A stretch of 38,075 nt of DNA from Ignavibacteria bacterium (GTDB lineage: Bacteria > Bacteroidota > Ignavibacteria > Kapaibacteriales > UBA961), in NCBI GenBank assembly GCA_016873735.1, contig VGWD01000022.1:1-38075 (forward strand), written 5' to 3'. The notes beneath the pieces are model-generated. The model did not search any database. It was not told the origin of the DNA and saw only the letters and a program-made list of their open reading frames with translations. Shown here piece after piece: positions 25,468-35,851 of this stretch (the first letter of the stretch is position 1; every line of letters starts with the position of its first letter). The position numbers and the translations under genes were made by a program.

Positions 25468-26481
25468 ATGTCTCAAAGAACAGTTGTCATCACAGGAGCA
25501 AATGGAGAAATCGGTCATTTATTGCTCGAAACTCTTTCCAAAGAACAAGCCACGATAATTGCAGTTGATCTTTCACCATTGAATGAACATCAAGCTTCAT
25601 TATGCGAAGAAGTGATCATCGGTGATATTTGTGATGATGAAGTTATTCGTGACATCGAAAAATATGATGTCAGTGATATATTTCACCTGGCGGCAATCCT
25701 CTCAACCAGTGGAGAAAAAAATCCTGAAAGAGCTCATCATGTGAATGTTGATGGAACAATGAATGTATTGCAATTGGCATATCGCATAGGCAAACGCACA
25801 AATACCGCAGTGAAAGTCCTGTTCCCAAGCACGATCGCAGCTTATGGCATTGCCGATTTTGATACAAAACGCATGGCGGGTCCGGCAAAAGAAGATGACT
25901 TTGCTTCGCCAATCACGATGTATGGGATCAATAAATTATACAATGAACATCTTGGAAGATATTATTCTGATTGCTATCGCAGATTGTCACCTGAAAAGGA
26001 ATCCGGTTTCGTGGATTTTCGCGCGCTCCGTTTCCCCGGCTTGATTTCAGCATTCACGGTTCCAACAGGCGGAACAAGTGATTATGCACCGGAGATGATC
26101 CATAATGCGGCGCAAGGCAAGCACTATGATTGTTTTGTAAGACCGGATGCACAGATTCCCTTCATGGCTATGCCTGATGCCGTAAAAGCACTCTTGCATC
26201 TTGCATCTGCAAGTATAGAACAACTTAGCACCAGAGTCTATAATGTGACATCTTTCTCTCCGACAGCAGATGAGATTCAAACAATTGTCCAAGCTGAATT
26301 CCCGAATGCTTCAATTGCATTCAAACCGCAAGAAAAAAGACAAAAAATCATTGATTCCTGGCCCGGCGTGGTCGATGATTCAAGAGCTCGCAGTGATTGG
26401 AATTGGTCACCCGATTATGATGCAGAAAAAACATTCAAAGAATACTTGATCCCCAATATCAAAATGCGTTATGGCGGATAA
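25468..26481 (+). CDS. tdh: SDR-type L-threonine 3-dehydrogenase
   Basis: A 337-residue NAD-dependent enzyme of the extended short-chain dehydrogenase family, oxidising L-threonine to 2-amino-3-ketobutyrate. The Rossmann motif is G-A-N-G-E-I-G (residues 10-16). The catalytic set is Ser/Thr in F-P-S-T-I-A-A-Y-G plus Tyr152 and Lys156 in Y-G-I-N-K. Features specific to this threonine dehydrogenase branch are [28 protein letters not shown] and the C-terminal [16 protein letters not shown]. It overlaps the DUF255 gene by 11 bases. No kbl gene (the usual partner ligase) is seen nearby. It starts 133 bases from the divergent nnr start. Confidence 0.9.
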   Translation: MSQRTVVITGANGEIGHLLLETLSKEQATIIAVDLSPLNEHQASLCEEVIIGDICDDEVIRDIEKYDVSDIFHLAAILSTSGEKNPERAHHVNVDGTMNVLQLAYRIGKRTNTAVKVLFPSTIAAYGIADFDTKRMAGPAKEDDFASPITMYGINKLYNEHLGRYYSDCYRRLSPEKESGFVDFRALRFPGLISAFTVPTGGTSDYAPEMIHNAAQGKHYDCFVRPDAQIPFMAMPDAVKALLHLASASIEQLSTRVYNVTSFSPTADEIQTIVQAEFPNASIAFKPQEKRQKIIDSWPGVVDDSRARSDWNWSPDYDAEKTFKEYLIPNIKMRYGG

Positions 26482-28546
26482 TCATCCACAGTCAAAGCAA
26501 TCTTCAAAGGCGAATGCTCTCATCAATGAGCTTTCGCCTTATTTATTGCAACATGCCTATAATCCGGTAGCATGGATGCCATGGAATGATGATAGCTTCG
26601 AAAAAGCCATTGCAGAACAAAAACCTGTTTTTGTCAGTATCGGGTATGCCACATGCCATTGGTGTCATGTAATGGAACATGAATCTTTTGAAGATCAAGA
26701 AATCGCGGATCTGCTCAATCAGAATTTCATTGCTATTAAGGTTGACCGCGAGGAAAGACCGGACATAGATGCTGCGCTTATGGAGATGTGTCAGGCCATG
26801 ACCGGCCATGGTGGCTGGCCACTTTCCATTTTCATGACGCCCGATAAACTCCCCTTTTTTGCGGGAACATATTTTCCAAAAGAGTCAATTCCTCAGCGCA
26901 TTGGATTTAAGGATATTCTCATACGCATCGCCGAAGGATGGCGCAATGAACGAGATGCAATCATTTCTTCAGGAAAGGACATTGTTGAGAAATTGACCGA
27001 TCATCATATACAATCACAATTCGGTGAATTGCCACCTGATATTTTTGAAAAGGCCGATGCAATTTTCGTGGAACGCTTCGATGAAGAATATGCAGGATTC
27101 GGAACCGCTCCCAAATTTCCAAGTCCTCATCATCTGATATATTTATTGCGTCGAGCCCATTTCACAAAACAAGCACCCTTGGCAGAGATGGCTCTGCGTA
27201 CGCTGAACAATATGTCATTAGGCGGCATGAAAGATCATATCGGCTTTGGCTATCATAGATATAGCACAGATAGACAATGGCTTGTCCCGCATTTTGAAAA
27301 AATGCTGTATGATCAAGCAATGATTCTGGAAGCTATGACTGATGCTTGGCTCTATTCCAAAGATGATGCATATGCTGAATATGCCGAAGAAATAGTTTCT
27401 TATGTACAATCCAGACTCACTTCTCCGGAAGGCGCATTCTATTGCGCTGAAGATGCCGATAGCGAGGGCGAAGAAGGAACATATTATCTGTTCACGGAAA
27501 AGGAATTGTCCGATTTACTTACGGAAGAAGAATTCAGATTCGCACAGCAATGTTTCAAGATTTCTAGTGATGGTAATTATATTGATGAGGCAACAAGATG
27601 TCAAAATGGAAAAAATATTCTGAGTCTCTTTTTGGATGATAAATGCAAAAAGATAAAACCTGAACTCTATGAATCCATTAGAAGCACATGTCTTGCATAT
27701 CGAGAAAAGCGTATATCACCATTATTGGATGATAAGATATTGACTGACTGGAATGCAATAATGATTCATGCAATGAGTCGGGCAGGAAGGTCATTCAATA
27801 AACCCGAGTGGTTTGGAGTTGCTGAGAAAGCTTATGCATTCATCAAAGAACACATGCAAGAGAGCACTACATTCTTTCATCGATATCGTAATGGCAAAGC
27901 TTCCATTCCTGCTATGGCAGATGATCATGCCTATTTGATGCATGCTCTGTTTGAACTGTATACATCCACAGGCAAAGAGCATTATATGATTGATTGCATT
28001 TCACATGCCAAGATTTTTGCAGATAGATTCATTGAAGATGGTGGAAGAATCAAACAAGCTGATAGAAATGAATTGTCATTTCATCGCTATGCATCCGCTT
28101 ATGATGGCGCTATTCCTTCATGCACTTCAATTGCAATTATGTCATTTGCCCAATTGGGTGCATTAACCGGCAATACCTCATATATGAATATGGCATATGC
28201 TCTCATCAATGCCAATGGAAAACAATTTCTGTCATATCCCATGGGATTCTCCGCTGGGTTGACTGCCCTTATGTTCATGACAGGCATGCGATCAGAAATC
28301 GTGATTGCCGGAAAAGGCAAGGGTCAGGAACGTGATGCATGTGTGCAGCAAATCATGCAGACCTATCTTCCGCATGCTATTATTGCCTATACTGAAGATG
28401 GACATGATATCAAGTCTTTTGCGCCGGCATTATCAAGACAAACAACCACAAAAGATCTTGCCATTTTCATTTGCAAAGACTATGCTTGTTCTTTGCCCAT
28501 TCATGATGCATCATCATTGCAACAACAATTGGAACAAGCTTCATGA
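26471..28546 (+). CDS. DUF255/YyaL-like thioredoxin-domain protein
   Basis: A 691-residue member of the conserved YyaL/SPATA20 family. The N-terminal ~170 residues are a thioredoxin-like domain beginning [13 protein letters not shown], with the active-site-like Cys62-His-Trp-Cys65 in C-H-W-C-H-V-M-E and then V-D-R-E-E-R-P-D. The rest resembles an alpha/alpha-barrel of the N-acylglucosamine 2-epimerase/cellulase type ([31 protein letters not shown]). There is no export signal. The biochemical role is not known for the family. It overlaps tdh by 11 bases and the membrane protein gene by ATGA, giving an odd but tight three-gene unit. Confidence 0.93.
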   Translation: MADNHPQSKQSSKANALINELSPYLLQHAYNPVAWMPWNDDSFEKAIAEQKPVFVSIGYATCHWCHVMEHESFEDQEIADLLNQNFIAIKVDREERPDIDAALMEMCQAMTGHGGWPLSIFMTPDKLPFFAGTYFPKESIPQRIGFKDILIRIAEGWRNERDAIISSGKDIVEKLTDHHIQSQFGELPPDIFEKADAIFVERFDEEYAGFGTAPKFPSPHHLIYLLRRAHFTKQAPLAEMALRTLNNMSLGGMKDHIGFGYHRYSTDRQWLVPHFEKMLYDQAMILEAMTDAWLYSKDDAYAEYAEEIVSYVQSRLTSPEGAFYCAEDADSEGEEGTYYLFTEKELSDLLTEEEFRFAQQCFKISSDGNYIDEATRCQNGKNILSLFLDDKCKKIKPELYESIRSTCLAYREKRISPLLDDKILTDWNAIMIHAMSRAGRSFNKPEWFGVAEKAYAFIKEHMQESTTFFHRYRNGKASIPAMADDHAYLMHALFELYTSTGKEHYMIDCISHAKIFADRFIEDGGRIKQADRNELSFHRYASAYDGAIPSCTSIAIMSFAQLGALTGNTSYMNMAYALINANGKQFLSYPMGFSAGLTALMFMTGMRSEIVIAGKGKGQERDACVQQIMQTYLPHAIIAYTEDGHDIKSFAPALSRQTTTKDLAIFICKDYACSLPIHDASSLQQQLEQAS

Positions 28547-29991
28547 AGTCTCAGGCATGGATCATATCGATTGTCTTTGTGGCATGCTGGATCAATATTT
28601 TCCAATTCTTCAATGTCAGCACCTATGGCATCACCCCCGCTGATGTAAGTTCATGGCTTGTGATCTTTTTTGCTTTATACCAATTCATTTGGAAAGGCAT
28701 GCCGGTGGAGACATTACCCGGATGGGCCTTTGCCGGACTCTTTGCAATCCTCTTTGCAGAGTATGCCTCTGTCTTTGCTCCCCTGCTATCGGGCTCCTCA
28801 GACATGCAGATACAATGGCTGAAAACAAGTACCAATTTTCTCTCCAAATGGCTGCTCATCATACTATTCGCTTCAGGAATCTATTCAGCGGATGCTTTTA
28901 AATCTGCAATACGTTTCATGCTCATTGCGAGTATTGCAATCAATATATTCGGGATCTATCAGATTTTTGCACGCGCTTTTGATTTGCCTTTGGCCTGGAT
29001 TCCAATCAATAATGTGTCGATAAGCATTCGCAATTATCATTCAATGGACAATATGACGCAGCTTAGTTTGCGCTTTGAGAATTTCTTCAGAGCTACATCC
29101 ATTTTCAGTGAACCATCGTTTTATGCCCAATTCAATACACTTGTCCTGACATTCCTGCTCATCCCATTTTTGCGTGGCACAACACCTTTCTTGCAATCAA
29201 AGCTACTTCGTGCGATTATCGCGATACCGGCTATCATTGGCATGTTTCTCACTTTTTCACTGACTGCATTGTTTTCGATTTCTTTAATCACGCTTTGGGC
29301 ATTGATATTCGAACAATCGAAAAAAAAGATTACTCTTCTTTCATCAATTGCCGGAGGTTTCGTATTGATTTTGATCACCGATGCAATCGTCAGTCAATAT
29401 GTCAGCATCAGCGTCTTTGATTTGTTCACAAAAAGAGTTGGTGGAATCGTTGATGTATTGTCAACCGGTGGTGGAAGAGGAACCTCTATAGTTGGAGAAT
29501 CATTCTTCGGCAGATTGTCAACCATTTTTCAAGGATTTTCCATTTGGGCAGAATATCCCATAACCGGAATTGGAGCCGGTTGTTATGAATACTTTTCAAA
29601 AATGAACCCGATTTCCTTTTCAGATTCTTTGTATTCCGGTTTGCTCGCGGAAAGAGGAACACTTGGTTTTGTAGCCTATGCAGCATTGTTCATACATCTA
29701 TTCAAAAGAACATTGCATGCATCAAGGAATGCTGAATTCAGATCTTCATTGTCTCCTGATCTTTTGACATTAACCGCAATTGCACCCTATGTGATGATAG
29801 CCCATATAGCATTTTCATTCTCAACATATTATTGGATCAATTGGATTTTCTGGGTCCATCACGGACTTGTCTATGCAATCCTCATATCAGCCCAAAAAGC
29901 TGCCGGAAGGCCGATTTTAACCTTTTCACCCATGAAATTGGGCCTCGCAAGAAGACTGAACATAGCGGAAGCGGCTCGTAAATCGCCATAA
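28543..29991 (+). CDS. O-antigen ligase/polymerase-like membrane protein (Wzy/WaaL type)
   Basis: A 482-residue integral membrane protein with about 10-12 hydrophobic segments and a large non-membrane loop near residues 285-345. The loop region contains G-G-G-R-G-T-S, then [12 protein letters not shown] and [12 protein letters not shown], the P-x-x-G-x-G-x-G pattern common in the Wzy_C/O-antigen ligase superfamily; S-E-P-S-F-Y-A-Q earlier is also typical. These proteins polymerise or ligate surface polysaccharide in the inner membrane using lipid-linked units. The start overlaps the DUF255 gene stop. A GT4 glycosyltransferase and a sugar-phosphatase-like gene lie ~5 kb downstream. Ligase and polymerase cannot be told apart from sequence alone. 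Confidence 0.78.
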   Translation: MKSQAWIISIVFVACWINIFQFFNVSTYGITPADVSSWLVIFFALYQFIWKGMPVETLPGWAFAGLFAILFAEYASVFAPLLSGSSDMQIQWLKTSTNFLSKWLLIILFASGIYSADAFKSAIRFMLIASIAINIFGIYQIFARAFDLPLAWIPINNVSISIRNYHSMDNMTQLSLRFENFFRATSIFSEPSFYAQFNTLVLTFLLIPFLRGTTPFLQSKLLRAIIAIPAIIGMFLTFSLTALFSISLITLWALIFEQSKKKITLLSSIAGGFVLILITDAIVSQYVSISVFDLFTKRVGGIVDVLSTGGGRGTSIVGESFFGRLSTIFQGFSIWAEYPITGIGAGCYEYFSKMNPISFSDSLYSGLLAERGTLGFVAYAALFIHLFKRTLHASRNAEFRSSLSPDLLTLTAIAPYVMIAHIAFSFSTYYWINWIFWVHHGLVYAILISAQKAAGRPILTFSPMKLGLARRLNIAEAARKSP

Positions 29992-30016
29992 ATCCAGAAT
30001 CTTCAAAGGATATTTG

Positions 30017-30048
30017 TTTGCCCGTATGGGTAGAATCTGCTATATTTG
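30017..30048 (+). promoter_or_regulatory. Bacteroidota-type promoter for rpmB
   Basis: TTTG at 30017-30020, a 20-base spacer and TATATTTG at 30041-30048 fit TTTG-N19/20-TAnnTTTG. The start of transcription would be near 30054, about 43 bases before the rpmB ATG. Confidence 0.7.
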
Positions 30049-30096
30049 CAGTCTCAATAAGTAATTGAAAACACCTCTATATCAAGGTATACGACA

Positions 30097-30321
30097 ATGT
30101 CAAAGGTTTGTGAATTAACCGGTACGACCGTCCGCTACGGAAACAATGTTTCTCATGCAAATAATCGTACACGCAGACGTTTCCTTCCGAATCTTCAGAA
30201 GAAGCGCATCTGGATTCCGGAAGAGGGTCGTTTCATCACAGTGAAAGCAACAGCTCGCGCATTGCGTACGCTCGACAAAAAGGGCTATGCTGCAATGATG
30301 AAAGATCTTGCTTCAAAGTGA
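30097..30321 (+). CDS. rpmB: 50S ribosomal protein L28
   Basis: A 74-residue basic protein with the L28 signature: M-S-K-V-C-E-L-T-G at the start, then G-N-N-V-S-H-A-N-N-R-T-R-R-R-F-L-P-N-L and a C-terminal V-K-A-T-A-R-A-L-R-T-L-D-K-K-G. It has a single cysteine, so it is a zinc-free form. It belongs to the large subunit. The gene stands alone with its own promoter and terminator; the common partner rpmG (L33) is not next to it. Confidence 0.97.
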   Translation: MSKVCELTGTTVRYGNNVSHANNRTRRRFLPNLQKKRIWIPEEGRFITVKATARALRTLDKKGYAAMMKDLASK

Positions 30322-30340
30322 TATTAGAATATGTTCTTGT

Positions 30341-30370
30341 ACCCCGCTTGGCTTCAAGCGGGGTTTTTTT
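30341..30370 (+). terminator. Rho-independent terminator after rpmB
   Basis: A 10-bp stem ACCCCGCTTG / CAAGCGGGGT with a GCTT loop ends in seven T. It starts 20 bases past the rpmB stop, and its T run ends exactly before a possible ATG at 30371 of the next gene. Confidence 0.93.
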
Positions 30371-30397
30371 ATGCTTGCTCACTTCAAATCGATCATG

Positions 30398-32080
30398 ATG
30401 ACAAAGAGCATTACAATGTTCAGAATTGTACTGATCATCTGTGCGATGACCATGATTGCGGGGTGTGCATCAACTCTTCCTGAAACACAAATCAACACCT
30501 CCAATAAACGCATAGTAAAACCACTTCCTTCTTTTTTTAGAAGCAAACCTCTTCCCTTGTCAAGAGCGGACTCAACTAGAATGACAGGCATCATTCTCGA
30601 CTATTATATTCAGGCCGTCGAACAACAATTGAATGAAGAATATGATGATGCATTGAAAACATATAAACGCATCTTGCATTTGGATACATCGGCAATGGTT
30701 TTCTATTCAATGGGTACATGCTATTTCAAGATGAGAAAAACAGATCTTGCAATAGAATTCATGGAGAAGGCAATTGCTTTAGATTCAACACTGATCCCTG
30801 CCAGAGAGGAATTGGCGGATTATTATGTGGAACATGAACAATATGACAAAGCGCTCAAGACATTTCAGGAACTTGAAACTCTCAAGCCCAATGATCAGCT
30901 AACATTGTTAGCTCTTGCAGGGTTGACAGAATATCTCTACCCGGAACAATCTGAAATCTATTTTCAGAAATTGATCAATACAACGGGCTTTGAAACGGAT
31001 ATTGTCAAACGATATGGAATGCTGCTTGTTCGCATGAACAAGGAAAAGGAATATATCGAGCTCATGCGCAATCATCATGCAATTCATCCCGATAATGCCT
31101 ATGCTCGTTCATTGCTCATTGAGGCCTATCAATTGTATGGATATGTCGATGAGGCATTGAATACAATTGCATCATTTCTCCCTACTTCACTCGATCAAGA
31201 ACTCGAAGAATATTATCAATCGCTTTTGATGACGATATTGCTTACCAATGACACAGTCAATCATGCTGCATCAATTGAAAGTCATCTCACGTTATTCAAA
31301 AAGATAAATACCAAATCGTGGATAGCCACTATTTCTTGCGCTCTCCTTGCAGAACATGCTGGACTTCAATCATTGACTCAATACTATCATGATCGTGCTT
31401 TGTCAATTGCCGATACTTCACATGTACAAGAAAGCATTGGCTTGGCTTATGAATTATTGCGTATAGACGAACGCAATCTCTTCATCAATCACTGCAATCG
31501 CTATGCTGAAAAGTTTCGCGAACAATCCATATTCCCTTTTTTGCTTGGTATAAAATCCATACAAGATGAACAACCGGAAATGGCATTGAAGCACATGCAA
31601 GAAGCAGTCCGCAGAAATATCAATGATGGAGATGCATGGGCGGAACTCGCAAGCTTGCATGATACGTTCAATCAACATGGTGCAGCTGATTCTTGCTATA
31701 GAGAAGCTTTACGCATAGACAGTTTGAATGCATCATATAACAATAACTTCGCTTATGCTCTTTCGGAAAGAAATCAAGATTTGAATGAAGCGCTCAGGAT
31801 GTCGCTGATTGCAGTTTCTCAATATCCCGATAATCCTTCTTATCTCGATACTTATGGATGGGTGCAATTCAAATTGGGAAATGCACAAGCAGCTTTGGAT
31901 ATACTCAATAAAGCACTTGTTCAGGACATTGATCGCAATGGGATCGTGAACTATCACTTGAGCATCATCTATCAATCGCAATCAAATACCGAAAAGGCAC
32001 TACATCATATTGGTAAAGCCCTTGAATTCAAGGATGATCCCGAGTATAAGTCCTTGCGTGATAAACTTCTCAGTCCTTGA
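30398..32080 (+). CDS. TPR-repeat lipoprotein
   Basis: About 560 residues. A lipoprotein signal with lipobox M-I-A-G-C places the lipidated Cys at residue 23 if ATG 30398 is used. Longer frames back to 30308 would run through the rpmB terminator, so I reject them; 30371, 30395 and 30416 remain possible starts. The rest is a chain of tetratricopeptide repeats, e.g. the A-L-K-T-Y-K-R-I-L-H-L-D unit, A-I-E-F-M-E-K-A-I-A-L-D, and near the end a run with Y-P-D-N-P-S-Y-L-D-T-Y-G-W-V-Q-F-K-L-G-N. That terminal D-T-Y-G-W pattern is common in bacterial TPR lipoproteins tied to the outer membrane. It is likely a scaffold in the envelope; partners are unknown. A promoter for the next gene overlaps its stop codon. 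Confidence 0.85.
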   Translation: MTKSITMFRIVLIICAMTMIAGCASTLPETQINTSNKRIVKPLPSFFRSKPLPLSRADSTRMTGIILDYYIQAVEQQLNEEYDDALKTYKRILHLDTSAMVFYSMGTCYFKMRKTDLAIEFMEKAIALDSTLIPAREELADYYVEHEQYDKALKTFQELETLKPNDQLTLLALAGLTEYLYPEQSEIYFQKLINTTGFETDIVKRYGMLLVRMNKEKEYIELMRNHHAIHPDNAYARSLLIEAYQLYGYVDEALNTIASFLPTSLDQELEEYYQSLLMTILLTNDTVNHAASIESHLTLFKKINTKSWIATISCALLAEHAGLQSLTQYYHDRALSIADTSHVQESIGLAYELLRIDERNLFINHCNRYAEKFREQSIFPFLLGIKSIQDEQPEMALKHMQEAVRRNINDGDAWAELASLHDTFNQHGAADSCYREALRIDSLNASYNNNFAYALSERNQDLNEALRMSLIAVSQYPDNPSYLDTYGWVQFKLGNAQAALDILNKALVQDIDRNGIVNYHLSIIYQSQSNTEKALHHIGKALEFKDDPEYKSLRDKLLSP

Positions 32081-32106
32081 GCTTTCTTCTCATTTTTGTA
32101 TCTTTG
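32076..32106 (+). promoter_or_regulatory. Bacteroidota-type promoter overlapping the TPR gene stop
   Basis: CTTG at 32076-32079, exactly 19 bases, then TATCTTTG at 32099-32106 followed by C. The -33 part overlaps the TGA stop at 32078-32080. It would start a transcript near 32113 for the small acidic protein and perhaps the helicase operon. Confidence 0.65.
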
Positions 32107-32151
32107 CACCATCAATTTTTGCAATCCACTCATTCAAGTTCAAGCATCGTC

Positions 32152-32583
32152 ATGAAGAACAAACAGCATTTGAAAAGTTTCGAAGGGGATCTTTTCTATA
32201 TCGACATCATTTGGACCACAGGCGACAAACTTGCGACATTCGAAGTTCGAGCCACAAATGCCGATACAGATGCAACCACGACCATAACCAATCACTCTGC
32301 GATTCTTGGAATGATGGCCATTGGCAAAAAAACTCCTGCATATATGAAAGAAGAAGTTTGGAATTGTTCATCGGCCGATGCTGAGCAACATGCGCAAACT
32401 TTGGTGAAATTATTATCCCAAGAAGCCATGCTTCAACAATTGGAAGAATTTCTCGAATCTGATCTCGCAACGGGTGGTTGGGATGATGAAGATTCTTTTG
32501 ATGATGAATTGGCATTTGACGAAGATGAACTTGATGATGATCATCTTTTTGATGATGATGATCAACAAGAAGAACCATTCTAA
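32152..32583 (+). CDS. Small acidic protein of unknown function
   Basis: 143 residues from ATG 32152 (M-K-N-K-Q-H-L-K-S-F-E-G-D). A longer in-frame start at 32077 overlaps the TPR gene and lies upstream of the promoter, so it is unlikely. The first ~100 residues look like a mixed alpha/beta domain (D-L-F-Y-I-D-I-I-W, T-F-E-V-R-A-T-N, a helix with L-V-K-L-L-S-Q-E). The last ~40 are extremely acidic, rich in Asp and Glu (E-D-E-L-D-D-D-H-L-F-D-D-D-D). No signal peptide or known motif is seen. I do not recognise the family. It stands 29 bases before the helicase gene and may share its transcript. The acidic tail could bind a basic partner or mimic nucleic acid, which is only a guess. Confidence 0.75.
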   Translation: MKNKQHLKSFEGDLFYIDIIWTTGDKLATFEVRATNADTDATTTITNHSAILGMMAIGKKTPAYMKEEVWNCSSADAEQHAQTLVKLLSQEAMLQQLEEFLESDLATGGWDDEDSFDDELAFDEDELDDDHLFDDDDQQEEPF

Positions 32584-32612
32584 GCACCACTGACATTGCG
32601 TGATTCCACTCC

Positions 32613-34628
32613 ATGAAAAAACTCGTCCTTCGCAGCTCACAAAACTCGGCTCCTTTAGTGGATGTAATAGCGAAGAGCGAACATCTCCATTTTACGATTC
32701 CATATGAGCAAGAATTAAATCCTGCTCAATTGTCAGCAGTATGTCATATGAAGGGTCCTGCCCTTGTATTGGCAGGTGCAGGCACAGGAAAAACGCGCGT
32801 CTTGGTCTATCGTCTTGCCCGGCTGGTTGAATCAGGCATTCCTCCCGAACATATTCTTCTCCTGACTTTTACGCGAAAGTCGGCTTCGGAAATGCTTCGC
32901 AGAGCCTCCACAATGCTTGGTGGTCGCTGCGACAAAGTGCATGGAGGAACATTCCATTCTTTTGCGCATCGGATATTGCGCCGTTTCGCTCCTGAACTTG
33001 GTTTCAATCAAACTTTTTCAGTGATTGATCAATCGGATGTTGAAGATGCGATGAATCTCATTCGTAATCGAAAGACGGTCAATAAAAGTAAACGCAGATT
33101 TCCACAGAAACATACGCTTGCAACGATCTACGGATTATCGGTCAATATGTGTAAGACTGTGGAATCAATTCTACAAGAACAATATCCTCAATTTCTCCAT
33201 GAACAGGATGCAATCATTGATGTGTTCACGCATTATGTGAACTATAAAAGGCAACATCATTTGATGGACTATGATGATTTGCTTGTCTATCTGTTGATGC
33301 TCCTTGAAACCAAACCGCATATTACTTCTCAATTGCAAAAAGAGTATCAATTCATCATGATTGATGAATATCAGGATACGAATAGTTTGCAACATCGCAT
33401 CGTGAAGGGTCTGGCCGGAAAGCAAGCTAATGTGATGGCAGTCGGTGATGATGCACAGAGCATTTATAGTTTCAGAGGAGCAAATCACGCAAATATTCTG
33501 GAATTTCCTGCCCTTTTCACTGAATGTGCTCTTTATTCGATAGAACAGAATTATCGTTCCGTTCAGCCTATACTAGATTGCGCCAATCATGTTTTGCAAT
33601 CAGCATCATTCGGGTATAAAAAGGAATTGTTCAGTTCACTGCTTTCCGATGAGAAGCCGATGATCATTTCCACAAGAAATGAACAAGAACAATCGGCATT
33701 CATCGTGCAGCAAATTCTTGAATTACGAGAAAATGGCATACCTCTGAATGGAATGGCGGCTCTCGTTCGATCAGGATATATGTCTTTCGATTTGGAAATC
33801 GAACTTGCCAAGGCACAAATACCATTCAGAAAATTCGGTGGATTCAAATTCATAGAAACCGCACATGTGAAGGACATGCTGGCTTTCTTTCGGGTTGCGA
33901 ATAATCCGATTGATATTCTGGCTTGGCATCGATTGCTTTTACTGCTCGAGGGAGTTGGACCGGGCACGGCATCTGATATCACAGACAAGATCTCAGATGG
34001 CATTTTGCATGTGTCGATAGATCATGGTTGGCATGATATCAAACGCGGCAAAGATGAAATACTTCGTTTAATAGTATTGATTCGTTCCATGATGGATACC
34101 GGTATTTCACTTCAGGAAAAACTCTATCTCGCCGGGGAATTTTACAGACCTATCCTTCGCAAGAGACATGATGATAGCGCTAAGCGCTGGAAAGACATCG
34201 AGACATTCTCAGCGATTGCTGAGCGATATTCAGACATCGCGACCATGCTTTCTGATATGGCGCTTGAACCACCCTCGGAATCAGCCGAAGCTGGCGAAGA
34301 ATTCAATGAAGATGAATATTTCACGATTTCTACGATACATTCATCGAAAGGACTCGAATGGAACACCGTGTTCATACCGTGGGCATTGGATGGAAAATTT
34401 CCTCCGAATAAAGCGCTCATTGATGAAGAGCATATCGAAGAAGAGCGTCGTTTGATGTATGTGGCAATCACACGAGCGAAGGAACACTTGTATATGCTCT
34501 ATCCGATTGACATCTTTGACAGAGATAGCGGCATGGTTCTCGGTTCTCCATCGCGATTCTTAGATCCGATTCAAGAACAGATTGCCGGAAGATTTGCATT
34601 ATTGCCTGAAGGAGATGATCAAGCATGA
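32613..34628 (+). CDS. UvrD/Rep-family (SF1A) ATP-dependent DNA helicase
   Basis: A 671-residue SF1 helicase. The Q motif L-N-P-A-Q-L-S-A-V lies at 35-43 and Walker A G-A-G-T-G-K-T at 55-61. Motif Ia is T-F-T-R-K-S-A-S-E-M, motif II I-D-E-Y-Q-D-T, motif III G-D-D-A-Q-S-I-Y-S-F-R-G, motif IV Q-N-Y-R-S, motif V T-I-H-S-S-K-G-L-E-W and motif VI V-A-I-T-R-A-K-E. All are intact. It unwinds DNA 3'-to-5' in repair or replication restart. It is shorter than UvrD/PcrA (about 720-780), with a short C-terminus and no visible tail for RNA polymerase binding. The stop overlaps the start of the glycosyltransferase gene (ATGA). I cannot assign it as PcrA, Rep or UvrD, so no symbol is given. Confidence 0.94.
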   Translation: MKKLVLRSSQNSAPLVDVIAKSEHLHFTIPYEQELNPAQLSAVCHMKGPALVLAGAGTGKTRVLVYRLARLVESGIPPEHILLLTFTRKSASEMLRRASTMLGGRCDKVHGGTFHSFAHRILRRFAPELGFNQTFSVIDQSDVEDAMNLIRNRKTVNKSKRRFPQKHTLATIYGLSVNMCKTVESILQEQYPQFLHEQDAIIDVFTHYVNYKRQHHLMDYDDLLVYLLMLLETKPHITSQLQKEYQFIMIDEYQDTNSLQHRIVKGLAGKQANVMAVGDDAQSIYSFRGANHANILEFPALFTECALYSIEQNYRSVQPILDCANHVLQSASFGYKKELFSSLLSDEKPMIISTRNEQEQSAFIVQQILELRENGIPLNGMAALVRSGYMSFDLEIELAKAQIPFRKFGGFKFIETAHVKDMLAFFRVANNPIDILAWHRLLLLLEGVGPGTASDITDKISDGILHVSIDHGWHDIKRGKDEILRLIVLIRSMMDTGISLQEKLYLAGEFYRPILRKRHDDSAKRWKDIETFSAIAERYSDIATMLSDMALEPPSESAEAGEEFNEDEYFTISTIHSSKGLEWNTVFIPWALDGKFPPNKALIDEEHIEEERRLMYVAITRAKEHLYMLYPIDIFDRDSGMVLGSPSRFLDPIQEQIAGRFALLPEGDDQA

Positions 34629-35851
34629 TGCAATCAGAAAGTAAAAAGAACATATTAATTCTCACAGCTCGTTTTCCCTATCCACTTGTGGGTGGCGATA
34701 GGATAAAGTCTTTTCATTTGCTAAGGCATTTGTCTGCGCATCATAATGTCACATTGATATCGTGCATTCATGGCGAACCACCAAGCAAAGAACGATTAAA
34801 ACCACTTACTGATCTTGGCATTAATGTTCATACTGTGACAGTTACAGCAATGAAGAATGGTCTAAGAAGCTTAAAAACTCTTTGGACTGATCAACCACTT
34901 GAAATCGCCTTTTATGATGTACCGGAATTTCATGCTCTGGTGCAGAAAGAATTGAAGTCAAAGCGCTATGATATGGCCATTGCATTTTTCATGCGCACTG
35001 CTGAATATATCAAGCATATACCCATTCCAAAACTCTTGATTGCAGAGGATTGCCGGGTATTGTATCAATCTCGTTCGGCCTCCTCGACATCGAATATTCT
35101 TCAGCGCATGACTCGCTTATGGGAAGTGATGAAACTCAAGCAATATGAGCCAAAAACGGTACAGTGTTTTGATTGCGTGACCTGCGTGACAGAAACCGAT
35201 ATTCAAGCGATGCATGCTATGATGCCTGAAGCACGATATGTGCTTCTCACAAATGGCATTGATCTTGAAGCCATGCCTGCTTCAACGGAAGAACAATTAC
35301 AATCGAGAAAAGGGATAGTATTTGTGGGCTTATTGCATGTATTGGCAAATGCGATGATGGCTATGACTATTGCCAAGGAATTCTTCCCGAGACTCAAAGC
35401 ATTATTTCCTGATCTTTCCTTGACCATTGTTGGATCGAGTCCTGGAACAGCAATTCGCAATTTGGAGACGAGTAATATTCATGTTCACGGCGATGTGGAG
35501 AATATCGAAGAGTATTTTTATCGGTCTGCCATATTTCTTCATCCTCACAAAGGTGCATCCGGCATTCAAAACAAAGCTCTGCAAGCTCTTGCAATGGGTT
35601 GTGCTTTGATCACCACAGATTCCGGCACTCAAGGCATACCGATCAAACATGGTGAGCATGCATTCATCGCAAAATCCTCGGATGAAATGATAGAGTATGC
35701 AACACAATTATTGAATGATCCTGCATTACGCATTCGCATGGCCTTGAATGGAAGAACTCTCATTGAACAGCATTTCTCATGGGATGCGATTTTCATGCAA
35801 TTGGATGCAATCCTGCATGATATTTGGACCAATGCAAAGGATAAGTCATGA
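34625..35851 (+). CDS. GT4-like glycosyltransferase
   Basis: A 408-residue GT-B-fold glycosyltransferase. The N-terminal domain opens I-L-I-L-T-A-R-F-P-Y-P-L-V-G-G-D-R-I-K-S, with the glycine-rich acceptor loop followed by H-L-L-R-H-L, as in GT4 enzymes acting in exopolysaccharide and EPS/PEP-CTERM clusters. The C-terminal half has V-F-V-G-L-L, L-T-I-V-G-S-S-P-G, I-H-V-H-G-D-V-E-N-I and the donor-binding H-P-H-K-G-A-S-G-I-Q-N-K-A-L-Q-A-L-A-M-G segment with its late acidic site largely replaced. It transfers an activated sugar to a surface glycan or lipid. Overlaps with the helicase upstream and the HAD gene downstream (ATGA each) show one operon. Donor and acceptor are unknown. Confidence 0.85.
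   Translation: MMQSESKKNILILTARFPYPLVGGDRIKSFHLLRHLSAHHNVTLISCIHGEPPSKERLKPLTDLGINVHTVTVTAMKNGLRSLKTLWTDQPLEIAFYDVPEFHALVQKELKSKRYDMAIAFFMRTAEYIKHIPIPKLLIAEDCRVLYQSRSASSTSNILQRMTRLWEVMKLKQYEPKTVQCFDCVTCVTETDIQAMHAMMPEARYVLLTNGIDLEAMPASTEEQLQSRKGIVFVGLLHVLANAMMAMTIAKEFFPRLKALFPDLSLTIVGSSPGTAIRNLETSNIHVHGDVENIEEYFYRSAIFLHPHKGASGIQNKALQALAMGCALITTDSGTQGIPIKHGEHAFIAKSSDEMIEYATQLLNDPALRIRMALNGRTLIEQHFSWDAIFMQLDAILHDIWTNAKDKS

Noticed and set aside
30308-30397. N-terminal extension of the TPR lipoprotein
   Set aside because: It would overlap rpmB and read through its terminator, and it would bury the lipoprotein signal more than 30 residues inside the protein.
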